Shown here in pieces: positions 1 to 11,734 of a stretch of DNA of 64,000 bases. The DNA lies in the NCBI GenBank assembly GCA_964057225.1, contig OZ059895.1:11222001-11286000 (forward strand), in the 5' to 3' direction. The position numbers and the translations under genes are program-made. Numbering within the stretch: position 1 is the stretch's first letter; each line of letters begins with the position of its first letter. The notes beneath the pieces are model-generated. The model was given only the letters and a program-made list of their open reading frames with translations, ran no database searches and had not been told where the DNA came from. This DNA comes from Auanema rhodensis (lineage: Eukaryota > Nematoda > Chromadorea > Rhabditida > Rhabditidae).

Positions 1-344
1 ATTATCTTCAATCTTATTTCTATCTTACAGTTATAAACCAGTAGTGAATGAACCATCATCTTACCTTAACTGTTTCTATCTATTTCCTATCAAAAGAAAC
101 ATTGTTTAAACACTATACAACTGTGAAACCTTTTTTAATTTCTTGTATTTGGAGCTCATAAGATTTGATATCATTGAGGGATCCAGATAGAACGTGGAAA
201 ATTACGTAACTAACATGAAATTGGAAAAAACTATAACGAGGATAAGTATGTAAATCATTGAATATCAGATATTTTTGCTTACAAATATACCACGTTGTAA
301 GTACGCCATGCCGCTGATTTTCAATTTTAACTCTTTTGTAACAA
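1..344 (+). repeat. Partial satellite monomer at left edge
   Basis: This is the last 344 bp of a monomer whose first ~53 bp lie outside the window. It carries the uncommon CTTACAAATATACC marker near 263-276, which recurs 5978 bp later. It therefore already belongs to the left copy of the large duplication. Confidence 0.95.
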
Positions 345-741
345 ATGTTTTCAATTTTCAAGCAGTTTTACTCAGATAGCTTAACCCAAGGCAGCAAATT
401 ATCTTCAATATTATTTCTATCTTACAGTTATAAACCAATAGTTAATGAACCATCATCTTACCTTTACTGTTTCTATCTATTTCCTATCGAAAGCAACTTT
501 GTTCAAACACTATACAACTGTGAAACCTTTTTCAATTTCTTGTATTTGGAGCTCATAAGATTTGATATCATTGAGGGATCCAGATAGAACGTGGAAAATT
601 ACGTAACTAACATGAAATTGGAAAAAACTATAACGAGGATAAGTATGTGAATCATTGAATATCAGATATTTTTGCTTACGACCATACCACGTTGAAAGTA
701 CGCCATGCCGCTGATTTTCAATTTTATCTCTTCCGTAACAA

Positions 742-1143
742 ATGTTTTCAATTTTCAAGTAGTTTCACTTAGATAGCTTAGCTCAACCCAAGGCAGCATA
801 TTATCTTCAATCTTATTTCTATAATACAGTTATAAACCAATAGTTAATGAACCATCATCTTACCCTTACCGTTTCTATCTTTCTCCTATCGAAACCAACT
901 TTGTTCAAAAACTATACAACTGTGAAACCTTTTTTAATTTCTTGTATTAGGAGCTCATAAGATTTGATATCATTGAGGGATCCAGATAGAACGTAGAAAA
1001 TTACGTAACTAACATGAAATTGGAAAAAACTATAACGAGGATAAGTATGTGAATCATTGAATATCAGATATTTTCGCTTAGGACCATACCACGTTGAAAG
1101 TACGCCATGCCGCTGATTTTCAATTTTAACTCTTTTGTAACAA
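742..1143 (+). repeat. 402-bp monomer class (left territory)
   Basis: This is the representative of the 11 monomers that carry 5 extra bases, reading TAGATAGCTTAGCTCAACCC where others have a shorter form. Linked markers are AAGTAGTTTCAC after the ATG block, CTATAATACAG in place of CTATCTTACAG, and usually CCCTTACCG. The 402-bp units start at 742, 1541, 1943, 3933, 6720, 7519, 7921, 9515, 10711, 13099 and 14295. None occurs right of 14,697, so the class is confined to the left quarter of the window. Confidence 0.92.
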
Positions 1144-2741
1144 ATGTTTTCAATTTTCAAGCAGTTTTACTCAGATAGCTTAACCCAAGGCAGCAAATTA
1201 TCTTCAATATTATTTCTATCTTACAGTTATAAACCAATAGTTAATGAACCATCATCTTACCTTTACTGTTTCTATCTATTTCCTATCGAAAGCAACTTTG
1301 TTCAAACACTATAAAACTGTGAAACCTTTTTTAATTTCTTGTATTTGGAGCTCTCAAGATTTGATATCATTGAGGGATCCAGATAGAACGTGGAAAATTA
1401 CGTAACTAACATGAAATTGGAAAAAACTATAACGAGGATAAGTATGTGAATCATTGAATATCAGATATTTTCGCTTACGACCATACCACGTTGAAAGTAC
1501 GCCATGCAGCTGATTTTCAATTTTATCTCTTCCGTAACAAATGTTTTCAATTTTCAAGTAGTTTCACTTAGATAGCTTAGCTCAACCCAAGGCAGCATAT
1601 TATCTTCAATCTTATTTCTATAATACAGTTATAAACCAATAGTTAATGAACCATCATCTTACCCTTACCGTTTCTATCTATTTCCTATCGAAACCAACTT
1701 TGTTCAAAAACTATACAACTGTGAAACTTATTTTAATTTCTTGTATTTGGAGCTCATAAGATTTGATATCATTGAGGGATCCAGATAGAACGTGGAAAAT
1801 TACGTAACTAACATGAAATTGGAAAAAACTATAACGAGGATAAGTATGTGAATCATTGAATATCAGATATTTTCGCTTAGGACCATACCACGTTGAAAGT
1901 ACGCCATGCCGCTGATTTTCAATTTTAACTCTTCCGTAACAAATGTTTTCAATTTTCAAGTAGTTTCACTTAGATAGCTTAGCTCAACCCAAGGCAGCAT
2001 ATTATCTTCAATCTTATTTCTATAATACAGTTATAAACCAATAGTTAATGAACCATCATCTTACCCTTACCGTTTCTATCTTTTTCCTATCGAAACCAAC
2101 TTTGTTCAAAAACTATACAACTGTGAAACCTTTTTTAATTTCTTGTACTTGGAGCTCATAAGATTTGATATCATTGAGGGATCCAGATAGAACGTGGAAA
2201 ATTACGTAACTAACATGAAATTGGAAAAAACTATAACGAGGATAAGTATGTGAATCATTGAATATCAGATATTTTCGCTTAGGACCATACCACGTTGAAA
2301 GTACGCCATGCCGCTGATTTTCAATTTTAACTCTTTTGTAACAAATGTTTTCAATTTTCAAGCAGTTTTACTCAGATAGCTTAACCCAAGGCAGCAAATT
2401 ATCTTCAATATTATTTCTATCTTACAGTTTTAAACCAATAGTTAATGAACCATCATCTTACCTTTACTGTTTCTATCTATTTCCTATCGAAAGCAACTTT
2501 GTTCAAACACTATACAACTGTGAAACCTTTTTTAATTTCTTGTATTTGGAGCTCTTAAGATTTGATATCATTGAGGGATCCAGATAGAACGTGGAAAATT
2601 ACGTAACTAACATGAAATTGGAAAAAACTATAACGAGGATAAGTATGTGAATCATTGAATATCAGATATTTTCGCTTAGGACCATACCACGTTGAAAGTA
2701 CGCCATGCTGCTGATTTTCAATTTTAACTCTTTTGTAACAA

Positions 2742-3138
2742 ATGTTCTCAATTTTCAAGCAGTTTTACTCAGATAGCTTAACCCAAGGCAGCAAATTATC
2801 TTCAATATTATTTCTATCTTACAGTTATAAACCAATAGTTAATGAACCATCATCTTACCTTTACTGTTTCTATCTATTTCCTATCGAAAGCAACTTTGTT
2901 CAAACACTATACAACTGTGAAACCTTTTTTAATTTCTTGTATTTGGAGCTCTTAAGATTTGATATCATTGAGGGATCCAGATAGAACGTGGAAAATTACG
3001 TAACTAACATGAAATTGGAAAAAACTATAACGAGGATAAGTATGTGAATCATTGAATATCAGATATTTTCGCTTAGGACCATACCACGTTGAAAGTACGC
3101 CATGCCGCTGATTTTCAATTTTAACTCTTTTGTAACAA
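2742..3138 (+). repeat. Representative 397-bp monomer (commonest length)
   Basis: This is a useful reference unit. Landmarks in order: ATG block at 2742; a variable zone about 2780-2915; T6-AATTTC at 2925-2936; SacI (GAGCTC), EcoRV (GATATC) and BamHI (GGATCC) sites between 2946 and 2980; the palindrome TTACGTAA at 2996-3003; GAAATT-GG-A6 at 3011-3024, complementary to 2925-2936 with a 2-nt bulge; GTATGT at 3040-3045; the odd palindrome AATATCAGATATT at 3055-3067; and the first of two TTTTCAATTTT direct repeats at 3112-3122, the second at 3142-3152 in the next unit. This monomer has the ATGTTCTC variant at its start, also seen at 10314, 13898, 15491 and 15888. Confidence 0.93.
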
Positions 3139-3222
3139 ATGTTTTCAATTTTCAAGCAGTTTTACTCAGATAGCTTAACCCAAGGCAGCAAATTATCTTC
3201 AATATTATTTCTATCTTACAGT

Positions 3223-4334
3223 TTTAAACCAATAGTTAATGAACCATCATCTTACCTTCACTGTTTCTATCTATTTCCTATCAAAACCAACTTTGTTCAA
3301 ACACTATACAACTGTGAAACCTTTTTTAATTTCTTGTATTTGGAGCTCTTAAGATTTGATATCATTGAGGGATCCAGATAGAACGTGGAAAATTACGTAA
3401 CTAACATGAAATTGGAAAAAACTATAACGAGGATAAGTATGTGAATCATTGAATATCAGATATTTTCGCTTAGGACCATACCACGTTGAAAGTACGCCAT
3501 GCTGCTGATTTTCAATTTTAACTCTTTTGTAACAAATGTTTTCAATTTTCAAGCAGTTTTACTCAGATAGCTTAACCCAAGGCAGCAAATTATCTTCAAT
3601 ATTATTTCTATCTTACAGTTATAAACCAATAGTTAATGAACCATCATCTTACCTTTACTGTTTCTATCTATTTCCTATCGAAAGCAACTTTGTTCAAACA
3701 CTATACAACTGTGAAACCTTTTTTAATTTCTTGTATTTGGAGCTCTTAAGATTTGATATCATTGAGGGATCCAGATAGAACGTGGAAAATTACGTAACTA
3801 ACATGAAATTGGAAAAAACTATAACGAGGATAAGTATGTGAATCATTGAATATCAGATATTTTCGCTTACGACCATACCACGTTGAAAGTACGCCATGCA
3901 GCTGATTTTCAATTTTATCTCTTCCGTAACAAATGTTTTCAATTTTCAAGTAGTTTCACTTAGATAGCTTAGCTCAACCCAAGGCAGCATATTATCTTCA
4001 ATCTTATTTCTATAATACAGTTATAAACCAATAGTTAATGAACCATCATCTTACCCTTACCGTTTCTATCTATTTCCTATCGAAACCAACTTTGTTCAAA
4101 AACTATACAACTGTGAAACTTTTTTTAATTTCTTGTATTTGGAGCTCATAAGATTTGATATCATTGAGGGATCCAGATAGAACGTGGAAAATTACGTAAC
4201 TAACATGAAATTGGAAAAAACTATAACGAGGATAAGTATGTGAATCATTGAATATCAGATATTTTCGCTTAGGACCATACCACGTTGAAAGTACGCCATG
4301 CCGCTGATTTTCAATTTTAATTCTTCTGTAACAA
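3223..4334. repeat. Satellite monomers between duplicated blocks
   Basis: This stretch is the end of the monomer at 3139 plus the monomers starting at 3536 (397 bp) and 3933 (402 bp). It is ordinary left-territory sequence. The 3933 unit has the 5-bp insertion and CAGCTG (near 3899, a PvuII site) just before it. No gene or other feature was seen. Confidence 0.85.
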
Positions 4335-5131
4335 ATGTTTTCAATTTCCAAGCAGTTTTACTTAGATAGCTCAACCCAAGGCAGCAAATTATCTTCAATC
4401 TTATTTCTATAATACAGTTATAAACCAGTAGTTAATGAACCTTCATTATAACTTTACTGTTTCTATCTATTTCCTATCGAAACAAACATTGTTTAAACAC
4501 TATACAACTGTGAAACCTTTTTTAATTTCTTGTATTCGGAGCTCATAAGATTTGATATCATTGAGGGATCCAGATAGAACGTGGAAAATTACATAACTAA
4601 CATGAAATTGGGGAAAAAATTATAACGAGGATAAGTATGTAAATCATTGAATATCAGATATTTTCGCTTACGACCATACCACGTTGAAAGTACGCCATGC
4701 AGCTGATTTTCAATTTTATCTCTTCCGTAACAAATGTTTTCAATTTTCAAGTAGTTTCACTTAGATAGCTCAACCCAAGGCAGCATATTATCTTCAATCT
4801 TATTTCTATAATACAGTTATAAACCAGTAGTTAATGAACCTTCATCTTAACTTTACTGTTTCTATCTATTTCCTATCGAAACAAACATTGTTTAAACACT
4901 ATACAACTGTGAAACCTTTTTTAATTTATTGTATTTGGAGCACATAAGATTTGATATCATCGAGGGAACCAGATGGAACGTGGAAAATTACATAACTAAC
5001 ATGAAAATGAAAAAAAACTATAACGAGGATAAGTATGTAAATCATTGAATATCAGATATTTTCGCTTAGGACCATACCACGTTGAAAGTACGCCATGCCG
5101 CTGATTTTCAATTTTAACTCTTTTGTAACAA
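4335..5131. repeat. Two divergent satellite monomers
   Basis: The units starting at 4335 (399 bp, the only one) and 4734 (398 bp) carry more private changes than their neighbours. Examples are CTTCATTATAACTTTACTG near 4441, TTGGGGAAAAAATTAT near 4609, AATTTATTG near 4923, GAGCACATAAG (SacI lost) near 4938, and GAGGGAACCAGATGG (BamHI lost) near 4963. Neither keeps the ~80-codon open frames found in most monomers. They sit just left of the second copy of the 5978-bp duplication and may be remnants of an older layer. Confidence 0.8.
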
Positions 5132-5978
5132 ATGTTTTCAATTTTCAAGCAGTTTTACTCAGATAGCTTAACCCAAGGCAGCAAATTATCTTCAATATTA
5201 TTTCTATCTTACAGTTATAAACCAATAGTTAATGAACCATCATCTTACCTTTACTGTTTCTATCTATTTCCTATCCAAAGCAACTTAGTTCAAACACTAT
5301 ACAACTGTGAAACCTTTTTTAATTTTTTGTATTTGGAGCTCATAAGATTTGATATCATTGAGGGATCCAGATAGAACGTGGAAAATTACGTAACTAACAT
5401 GAAATTGGAAAAACCTATAACGAGGATAAGTATGTAAATCATTGAATATCAGATATTTTTGCTTACAACTATACCACGTTGTAAGTACGCCATGCCGCTG
5501 ATTTTCAATTTTAACTCTTTTGTAACAAATGTTTTCAATTTTCAAGCAGTTTTACTCAGATAGCTTAACCCAAGGCAGCATATTATCTTCAATATTATTT
5601 CTATCTTACAGTTATAAACCAATAGTTAATGAACCATCATCTTACCCTTACCGTTTCTATCTATTTCCTATCGAAACCAACTTTGTTCAAAAACTATACA
5701 ACTGTGAAACCTTTTTTAATTTCTTGTATTTGGAGCTCATAAGATTTGATATCATTGAGGGATCCAGATAGAACGTGGAAAATTACGTAACTAACATGAA
5801 ATTTGAAAAAACTATAACGAGGATAAGTATGTGAATCATTGAATATCAGATATTTTCGCTTAGGACCATACCACGTTGAAAGTACGCCATGCCGCTGATT
5901 TTCAATTTTAACTCTTCTGTAACAAATGTTTTCAATTTCCCAGCAATTTTACTTAGATAGCTCAACCCAAGGCAGCAA
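5132..5978. repeat. Satellite monomers leading into the second large copy
   Basis: The units start at 5132, 5529 and 5926, all 397 bp. The unit at 5132 has CCTATCCAAAGCAACTTAG near 5272, and the one at 5529 resembles the CCCTTACCG type. The start of 5926 has the rare CCCAGCAATTTTAC variant. The first shared base of the 5978-bp duplication is near 5979. Confidence 0.82.
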
Positions 5979-8900
5979 ATTATCTTCAATCTTATTTCTA
6001 TCTTACAGTTATAAACCAGTAGTGAATGAACCATCATCTTACCTTAACTGTTTCTATCTATTTCCTATCAAAAGAAACATTGTTTAAACACTATACAACT
6101 GTGAAACCTTTTTTAATTTCTTGTATTTGGAGCTCATAAGATTTGATATCATTGAGGGATCCAGATAGAACGTGGAAAATTACGTAACTAACATGAAATT
6201 GGAAAAAACTATAACGAGGATAAGTATGTAAATCATTGAATATCAGATATTTTTGCTTACAAATATACCACGTTGTAAGTACGCCATGCCGCTGATTTTC
6301 AATTTTAACTCTTTTGTAACAAATGTTTTCAATTTTCAAGCAGTTTTACTCAGATAGCTTAACCCAAGGCAGCAAATTATCTTCAATATTATTTCTATCT
6401 TACAGTTATAAACCAATAGTTAATGAACCATCATCTTACCTTTACTGTTTCTATCTATTTCCTATCGAAAGCAACTTTGTTCAAACACTATACAACTGTG
6501 AAACCTTTTTCAATTTCTTGTATTTGGAGCTCATAAGATTTGATATCATTGAGGGATCCAGATAGAACGTGGAAAATTACGTAACTAACATGAAATTGGA
6601 AAAAACTATAACGAGGATAAGTATGTGAATCATTGAATATCAGATATTTTTGCTTACGACCATACCACGTTGAAAGTACGCCATGCCGCTGATTTTCAAT
6701 TTTATCTCTTCCGTAACAAATGTTTTCAATTTTCAAGTAGTTTCACTTAGATAGCTTAGCTCAACCCAAGGCAGCATATTATCTTCAATCTTATTTCTAT
6801 AATACAGTTATAAACCAATAGTTAATGAACCATCATCTTACCCTTACCGTTTCTATCTTTCTCCTATCGAAACCAACTTTGTTCAAAAACTATACAACTG
6901 TGAAACCTTTTTTAATTTCTTGTATTAGGAGCTCATAAGATTTGATATCATTGAGGGATCCAGATAGAACGTAGAAAATTACGTAACTAACATGAAATTG
7001 GAAAAAACTATAACGAGGATAAGTATGTGAATCATTGAATATCAGATATTTTCGCTTAGGACCATACCACGTTGAAAGTACGCCATGCCGCTGATTTTCA
7101 ATTTTAACTCTTTTGTAACAAATGTTTTCAATTTTCAAGCAGTTTTACTCAGATAGCTTAACCCAAGGCAGCAAATTATCTTCAATATTATTTCTATCTT
7201 ACAGTTATAAACCAATAGTTAATGAACCATCATCTTACCTTTACTGTTTCTATCTATTTCCTATCGAAAGCAACTTTGTTCAAACACTATAAAACTGTGA
7301 AACCTTTTTTAATTTCTTGTATTTGGAGCTCTCAAGATTTGATATCATTGAGGGATCCAGATAGAACGTGGAAAATTACGTAACTAACATGAAATTGGAA
7401 AAAACTATAACGAGGATAAGTATGTGAATCATTGAATATCAGATATTTTCGCTTACGACCATACCACGTTGAAAGTACGCCATGCAGCTGATTTTCAATT
7501 TTATCTCTTCCGTAACAAATGTTTTCAATTTTCAAGTAGTTTCACTTAGATAGCTTAGCTCAACCCAAGGCAGCATATTATCTTCAATCTTATTTCTATA
7601 ATACAGTTATAAACCAATAGTTAATGAACCATCATCTTACCCTTACCGTTTCTATCTATTTCCTATCGAAACCAACTTTGTTCAAAAACTATACAACTGT
7701 GAAACTTATTTTAATTTCTTGTATTTGGAGCTCATAAGATTTGATATCATTGAGGGATCCAGATAGAACGTGGAAAATTACGTAACTAACATGAAATTGG
7801 AAAAAACTATAACGAGGATAAGTATGTGAATCATTGAATATCAGATATTTTCGCTTAGGACCATACCACGTTGAAAGTACGCCATGCCGCTGATTTTCAA
7901 TTTTAACTCTTCCGTAACAAATGTTTTCAATTTTCAAGTAGTTTCACTTAGATAGCTTAGCTCAACCCAAGGCAGCATATTATCTTCAATCTTATTTCTA
8001 TAATACAGTTATAAACCAATAGTTAATGAACCATCATCTTACCCTTACCGTTTCTATCTTTTTCCTATCGAAACCAACTTTGTTCAAACACTATACAACT
8101 GTGAAACCTTTTTTAATTTCTTGTACTTGGAGCTCTTAAGATTTGATATCATTGAGGGATCCAGATAGAACGTGGAAAATTACGTAACTAACATGAAATT
8201 GGAAAAAACTATAACGAGGATAAGTATGTGAATCATTGAATATCAGATATTTTCGCTTAGGACCATACCACGTTGAAAGTACGCCATGCCGCTGATTTTC
8301 AATTTTAACTCTTTTGTAACAAATGTTTTCAATTTTCAAGCAGTTTTACTCAGATAGCTTAACCCAAGGCAGCAAATTATCTTCAATATTATTTCTATCT
8401 TACAGTTTTAAACCAATAGTTAATGAACCATCATCTTACCTTTACTGTTTCTATCTATTTCCTATCGAAACCAACTTTGTTCAAACACTATACAACTGTG
8501 AAACCTTTTTTAATTTCTTGTATTTGGAGCTCTTAAGATTTGATATCATTGAGGGATCCAGATAGAACGTGGAAAATTACGTAACTAACATGAAATTGGA
8601 AAAAACTATAACGAGGATAAGTATGTGAATCATTGAATATCAGATATTTTCGCTTAGGACCATACCACGTTGAAAGTACGCCATGCTGCTGATTTTCAAT
8701 TTTAACTCTTTTGTAACAAATGTTTTCAATTTTCAAGCAGTTTTACTCAGATAGCTTAACCCAAGGCAGCAAATTATCTTCAATATTATTTCTATCTTAC
8801 AGTTATAAACCAATAGTTAATGAACCATCATCTTACCTTTACTGTTTCTATCTATTTCCTATCGAAAGCAACTTTGTTCAAACACTATACAACTGTGAAA

Positions 8901-9200
8901 CCTTTTTTAATTTCTTGTATTTGGAGCTCTTAAGATTTGATATCATTGAGGGATCCGGATAGAACGTGGAAAATTACGTAACTAACATGAAATTGGAAAA
9001 AACTATAACGAGGATAAGTATGTGAATCATTGAATATCAGATATTTTCGCTTAGGACCATACCACGTTGAAAGTACGCCATGCCGCTGATTTTCAATTTT
9101 AACTCTTTTGTAACAAATGTTTTCAATTTTCAAGCAGTTTTACTCAGATAGCTTAACCCAAGGCAGCAAATTATCTTCAATATTATTTCTATCTTACAGT
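5979..9200. repeat. Large duplication, right copy (offset 5978 bp)
   Basis: This is the second copy of 1-3222. Complete monomers start at 6323, 6720, 7122, 7519, 7921, 8323, 8720 and 9117. All rare markers listed for the left copy recur exactly 5978 bp downstream as far as about 8088. From ~8095 the copy has been overwritten in part by the 9-monomer repeat (for example CAAACACTATAC replaces CAAAAACTATAC near 8093, and GGATCCGG appears near 8951). Confidence 0.87.
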
Positions 9201-11734
9201 TTAAAACCAATAGTTAATGAACCATCATCTTACCTTTACTGTTTCTATCTATTTCCTATCGAAAGCAACTTTGTTCAAACACTATACAACTGTGAAACCT
9301 TTTTTAATTTCTTGTATTTGGAGCTTATAAGATTTGATATCATCGAGGGATCCAGATAGAACGTGGAAAATTACATAACTAACATGAAATTGGGAAAAAA
9401 TTATAACGAGGATAAGTATGTGAATCATTGAATATCAGATATTTTTGCTTACGACCATACCACGTTGAAAGTACGCCATGCCGCTGATTTTCAATTTTAT
9501 CTCTTCCGTAACAAATGTTTTCAATTTTCAAGTAGTTTCACTTAGATAGCTTAGCTCAACCCAAGGCAGCATATTATCTTCAATCTTATTTCTATAATAC
9601 AGTTATGAACCAATAGTTAATGAACCATCATCTTACCCTTACCGTTTCTATCTTTTTCCTATCGAAACCAACTTTGTTCAAAAACTATACAACTGTGAAA
9701 CCTTTTTTAATTTCTTGTATTTGGAGCTCATAAGATTTGATATCATTGAGGGATCCAGATAGAACGTGGAAAATTACGTAACTAACATGAAATTGGAAAA
9801 AACTATAACGAGGATAAGTATGTGAATCATTGAATATCAGATATTTTCGCTTAGGACCATACCACGTTGAAAGTACGCCATGCCGCTGATTTTCAATTTT
9901 AACTCTTTTGTAACAAATGTTTTCAATTTTCAAGCAGTTTTACTCAGATAGCTTAACCCAAGGCAGCAAATTATCTTCAATATTATTTCTATCTTACAGT
10001 TTTAAACCAATAGTTAATGAACCATCATCTTACCTTTACTGTTTCTATCTATTTCCTATCGAAACCAACTTTGTTCAAACACTATACAACTGTGAAACCT
10101 TTTTTAATTTCTTGTATTTGGAGCTCTTAAGATTTGATATCATTGAGGGATCCAGATAGAACGTGGAAAATTACGTAACTAACATGAAATTGGAAAAAAC
10201 TATAACGAGGATAAGTATGTGAATCATTGAATATCAGATATTTTCGCTTAGGACCATACCACGTTGAAAGTACGCCATGCTGCTGATTTTCAATTTTAAC
10301 TCTTTTGTAACAAATGTTCTCAATTTTCAAGCAGTTTTACTCAGATAGCTTAACCCAAGGCAGCAAATTATCTTCAATATTATTTCTATCTTACAGTTAT
10401 AAACCAATAGTTAATGAACCATCATCTTACCTTTACTGTTTCTATCTATTTCCTATCGAAACCAACTTTGTTCAAACACTATACAACTGTGAAACCTTTT
10501 TTAATTTCTTGTATTTGGAGCTCATAAGATTTGATATCATTGAGGGATCCGGATAGAACGTGGAAAATTACGTAACTAACATGAAATTGGAAACAACTAT
10601 AACGAGGATAAGTATGTGAATCATTGAATATCAGATATTTTCGCTTAGGACCATACCACGTTGAAAGTACGCCATGCAGCTGATTTTCAATTTTATCTCT
10701 TCCGTAACAAATGTTTTCAATTTTCAAGTAGTTTCACTTAGATAGCTTAGCTCAACCCAAGGCAGCATATTATCTTCAATCTTATTTCTATAATACAGTT
10801 ATAAACCAATAGTTAACGAACCATCATCTTACCCTTACCGTTTCTATCTATTTCCTATCGTAACCAACTTTGTTCAAAAACTATACAACTGTGAAACCTT
10901 TTTTAATTTCTTGTATTTGGAGCTCATAAGATTTGATATCATTGAGGGATCCAGATAGAACGTGGAAAATTACGTAACTAACATGAAATTGGAAACAACT
11001 ATAACGAGGATAAGTATGTAAATCATTGAATATCAGATATTTTCGCTTACGACCATACCACGTTGAAAGTACGCCATGCCGCTGATTTTCAATTTTAACT
11101 CTTTTGTAACAAATGTTTTCAATTTTCATGCAATTTTACTCAGATAGCTTAACCCAAGGCAGCGAATTATCTTCAATATTATTTCTATCTTACAGTTATA
11201 AACCAATAGTTAATGAACCATCATCTTACCTTTACCGTTTCTATCTATTTCCTATCGAAACCAACTTTGTTCAAAAACTATACAACTGTGAAACCTTTTT
11301 TAATTTTTTGTATTTGGAGCTCATAAGATTTGATATCATTGAGGGATCCAGATAGAACGTGGAAAATTACGTAACTAACATGAAATTGGAAAAAACTATA
11401 ACGAGGATAAGTATGTGAATCATTGAATATCAGATAATTTCGCTTAGGACCATACCACGTTGAAAGTACGCCATGCCGCTGATTTTCATTTTTAACTCTT
11501 TTGTAACAAATGTTTTCAATTTTCATGCAATTTTACTCAGATAGCTTAACCCAAGGCAGCGAATTATCTTCAATATTATTTCTATCTTACAGTTATAAAC
11601 CAATAGTTAATGAACCATCATCTTACCTTCACTGTTTCTATCTATTCCCTATCGGAAGCAACTTAGTTCAAACACTATACAACTGTGAAACCTTTTTTAA
11701 TTTTTTGTATTTAGAGCTCATAAGATTTGATATC
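8150..11734. repeat. 9-monomer HOR (3584 bp), copy 1
   Basis: It is repeated at an exact 3584-bp offset by 11735-15375. Nine units start at 8323, 8720, 9117 (398), 9515 (402), 9917, 10314, 10711 (402), 11113 and 11510. Shared rare markers are GGATCCGG near 8951, CAGTTTAAAACC near 9198, GAGCTTATAAG near 9321, CAGTTATGAACC near 9600, TTAACGAACC near 10814, TTCATGCAATTTTAC near 11125 and CAGATAATTTCGC near 11431. The only difference I noticed is GAAACC versus GAAAGC near 10458/14042. Confidence 0.93.

Larger units (their letters stand above)
1..3222. repeat. Large duplication, left copy (offset 5978 bp, 15 monomers)
   Basis: It pairs with 5979-9200. Rare shared markers include CTTACAAATATACC (near 263), CTATCTTTCTCC (near 874), GAACGTAGAAAA (near 989), CTATAAAACTG (near 1310), GAGCTCTCAAG (near 1349), GAAACTTATTTTAA (near 1721) and TTGTACTTGG (near 2141). 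I saw no difference at the markers compared up to about 2110. After that, scattered differences appear (for example GAAAGC versus GAAACC near 2489), and the copies clearly part at 3223. Complete monomers start at 345, 742, 1144, 1541, 1943, 2345, 2742 and 3139. The duplication may extend left of the window. Confidence 0.88.

Noticed and set aside
345-587. Short plus-strand frame (80 codons) as a real gene family in tandem
   Set aside because: It recurs only because the repeat recurs. It is broken in many monomers, its differences are mostly amino-acid-changing, and it matches no family I recognise.
510-758. Minus-strand 82-codon frame as a gene
   Set aside because: It starts at TTG and contains no ATG, and its 397-bp spacing and variation follow the satellite.
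3072-3078. Insect telomere repeat TTAGG (in GCTTAGGACC)
   Set aside because: It occurs once per monomer and is never tandem.
3067-3085. CENP-B box near TTTTCGCTTAGGACC
   Set aside because: TTCG is present, but the A at the fixed position and the CGGG end are missing in every monomer class.
3100-3125. Hammerhead ribozyme, as carried by some satellites
   Set aside because: The required CTGANGA core is missing; the nearest string is CTGATTT. I saw no matching core on the other strand.
3221-3235. TATAAA followed by CCAAT as a promoter in each unit
   Set aside because: The order and spacing are wrong for a plus-strand promoter (CCAAT lies downstream), and such strings are expected by chance in 68% AT sequence.
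5846-6037. 63-codon minus frame starting with two ATG codons
   Set aside because: It is found only in a few monomer haplotypes (also near 19383, 23757, 24950 and 30116), with no conservation beyond the satellite itself.
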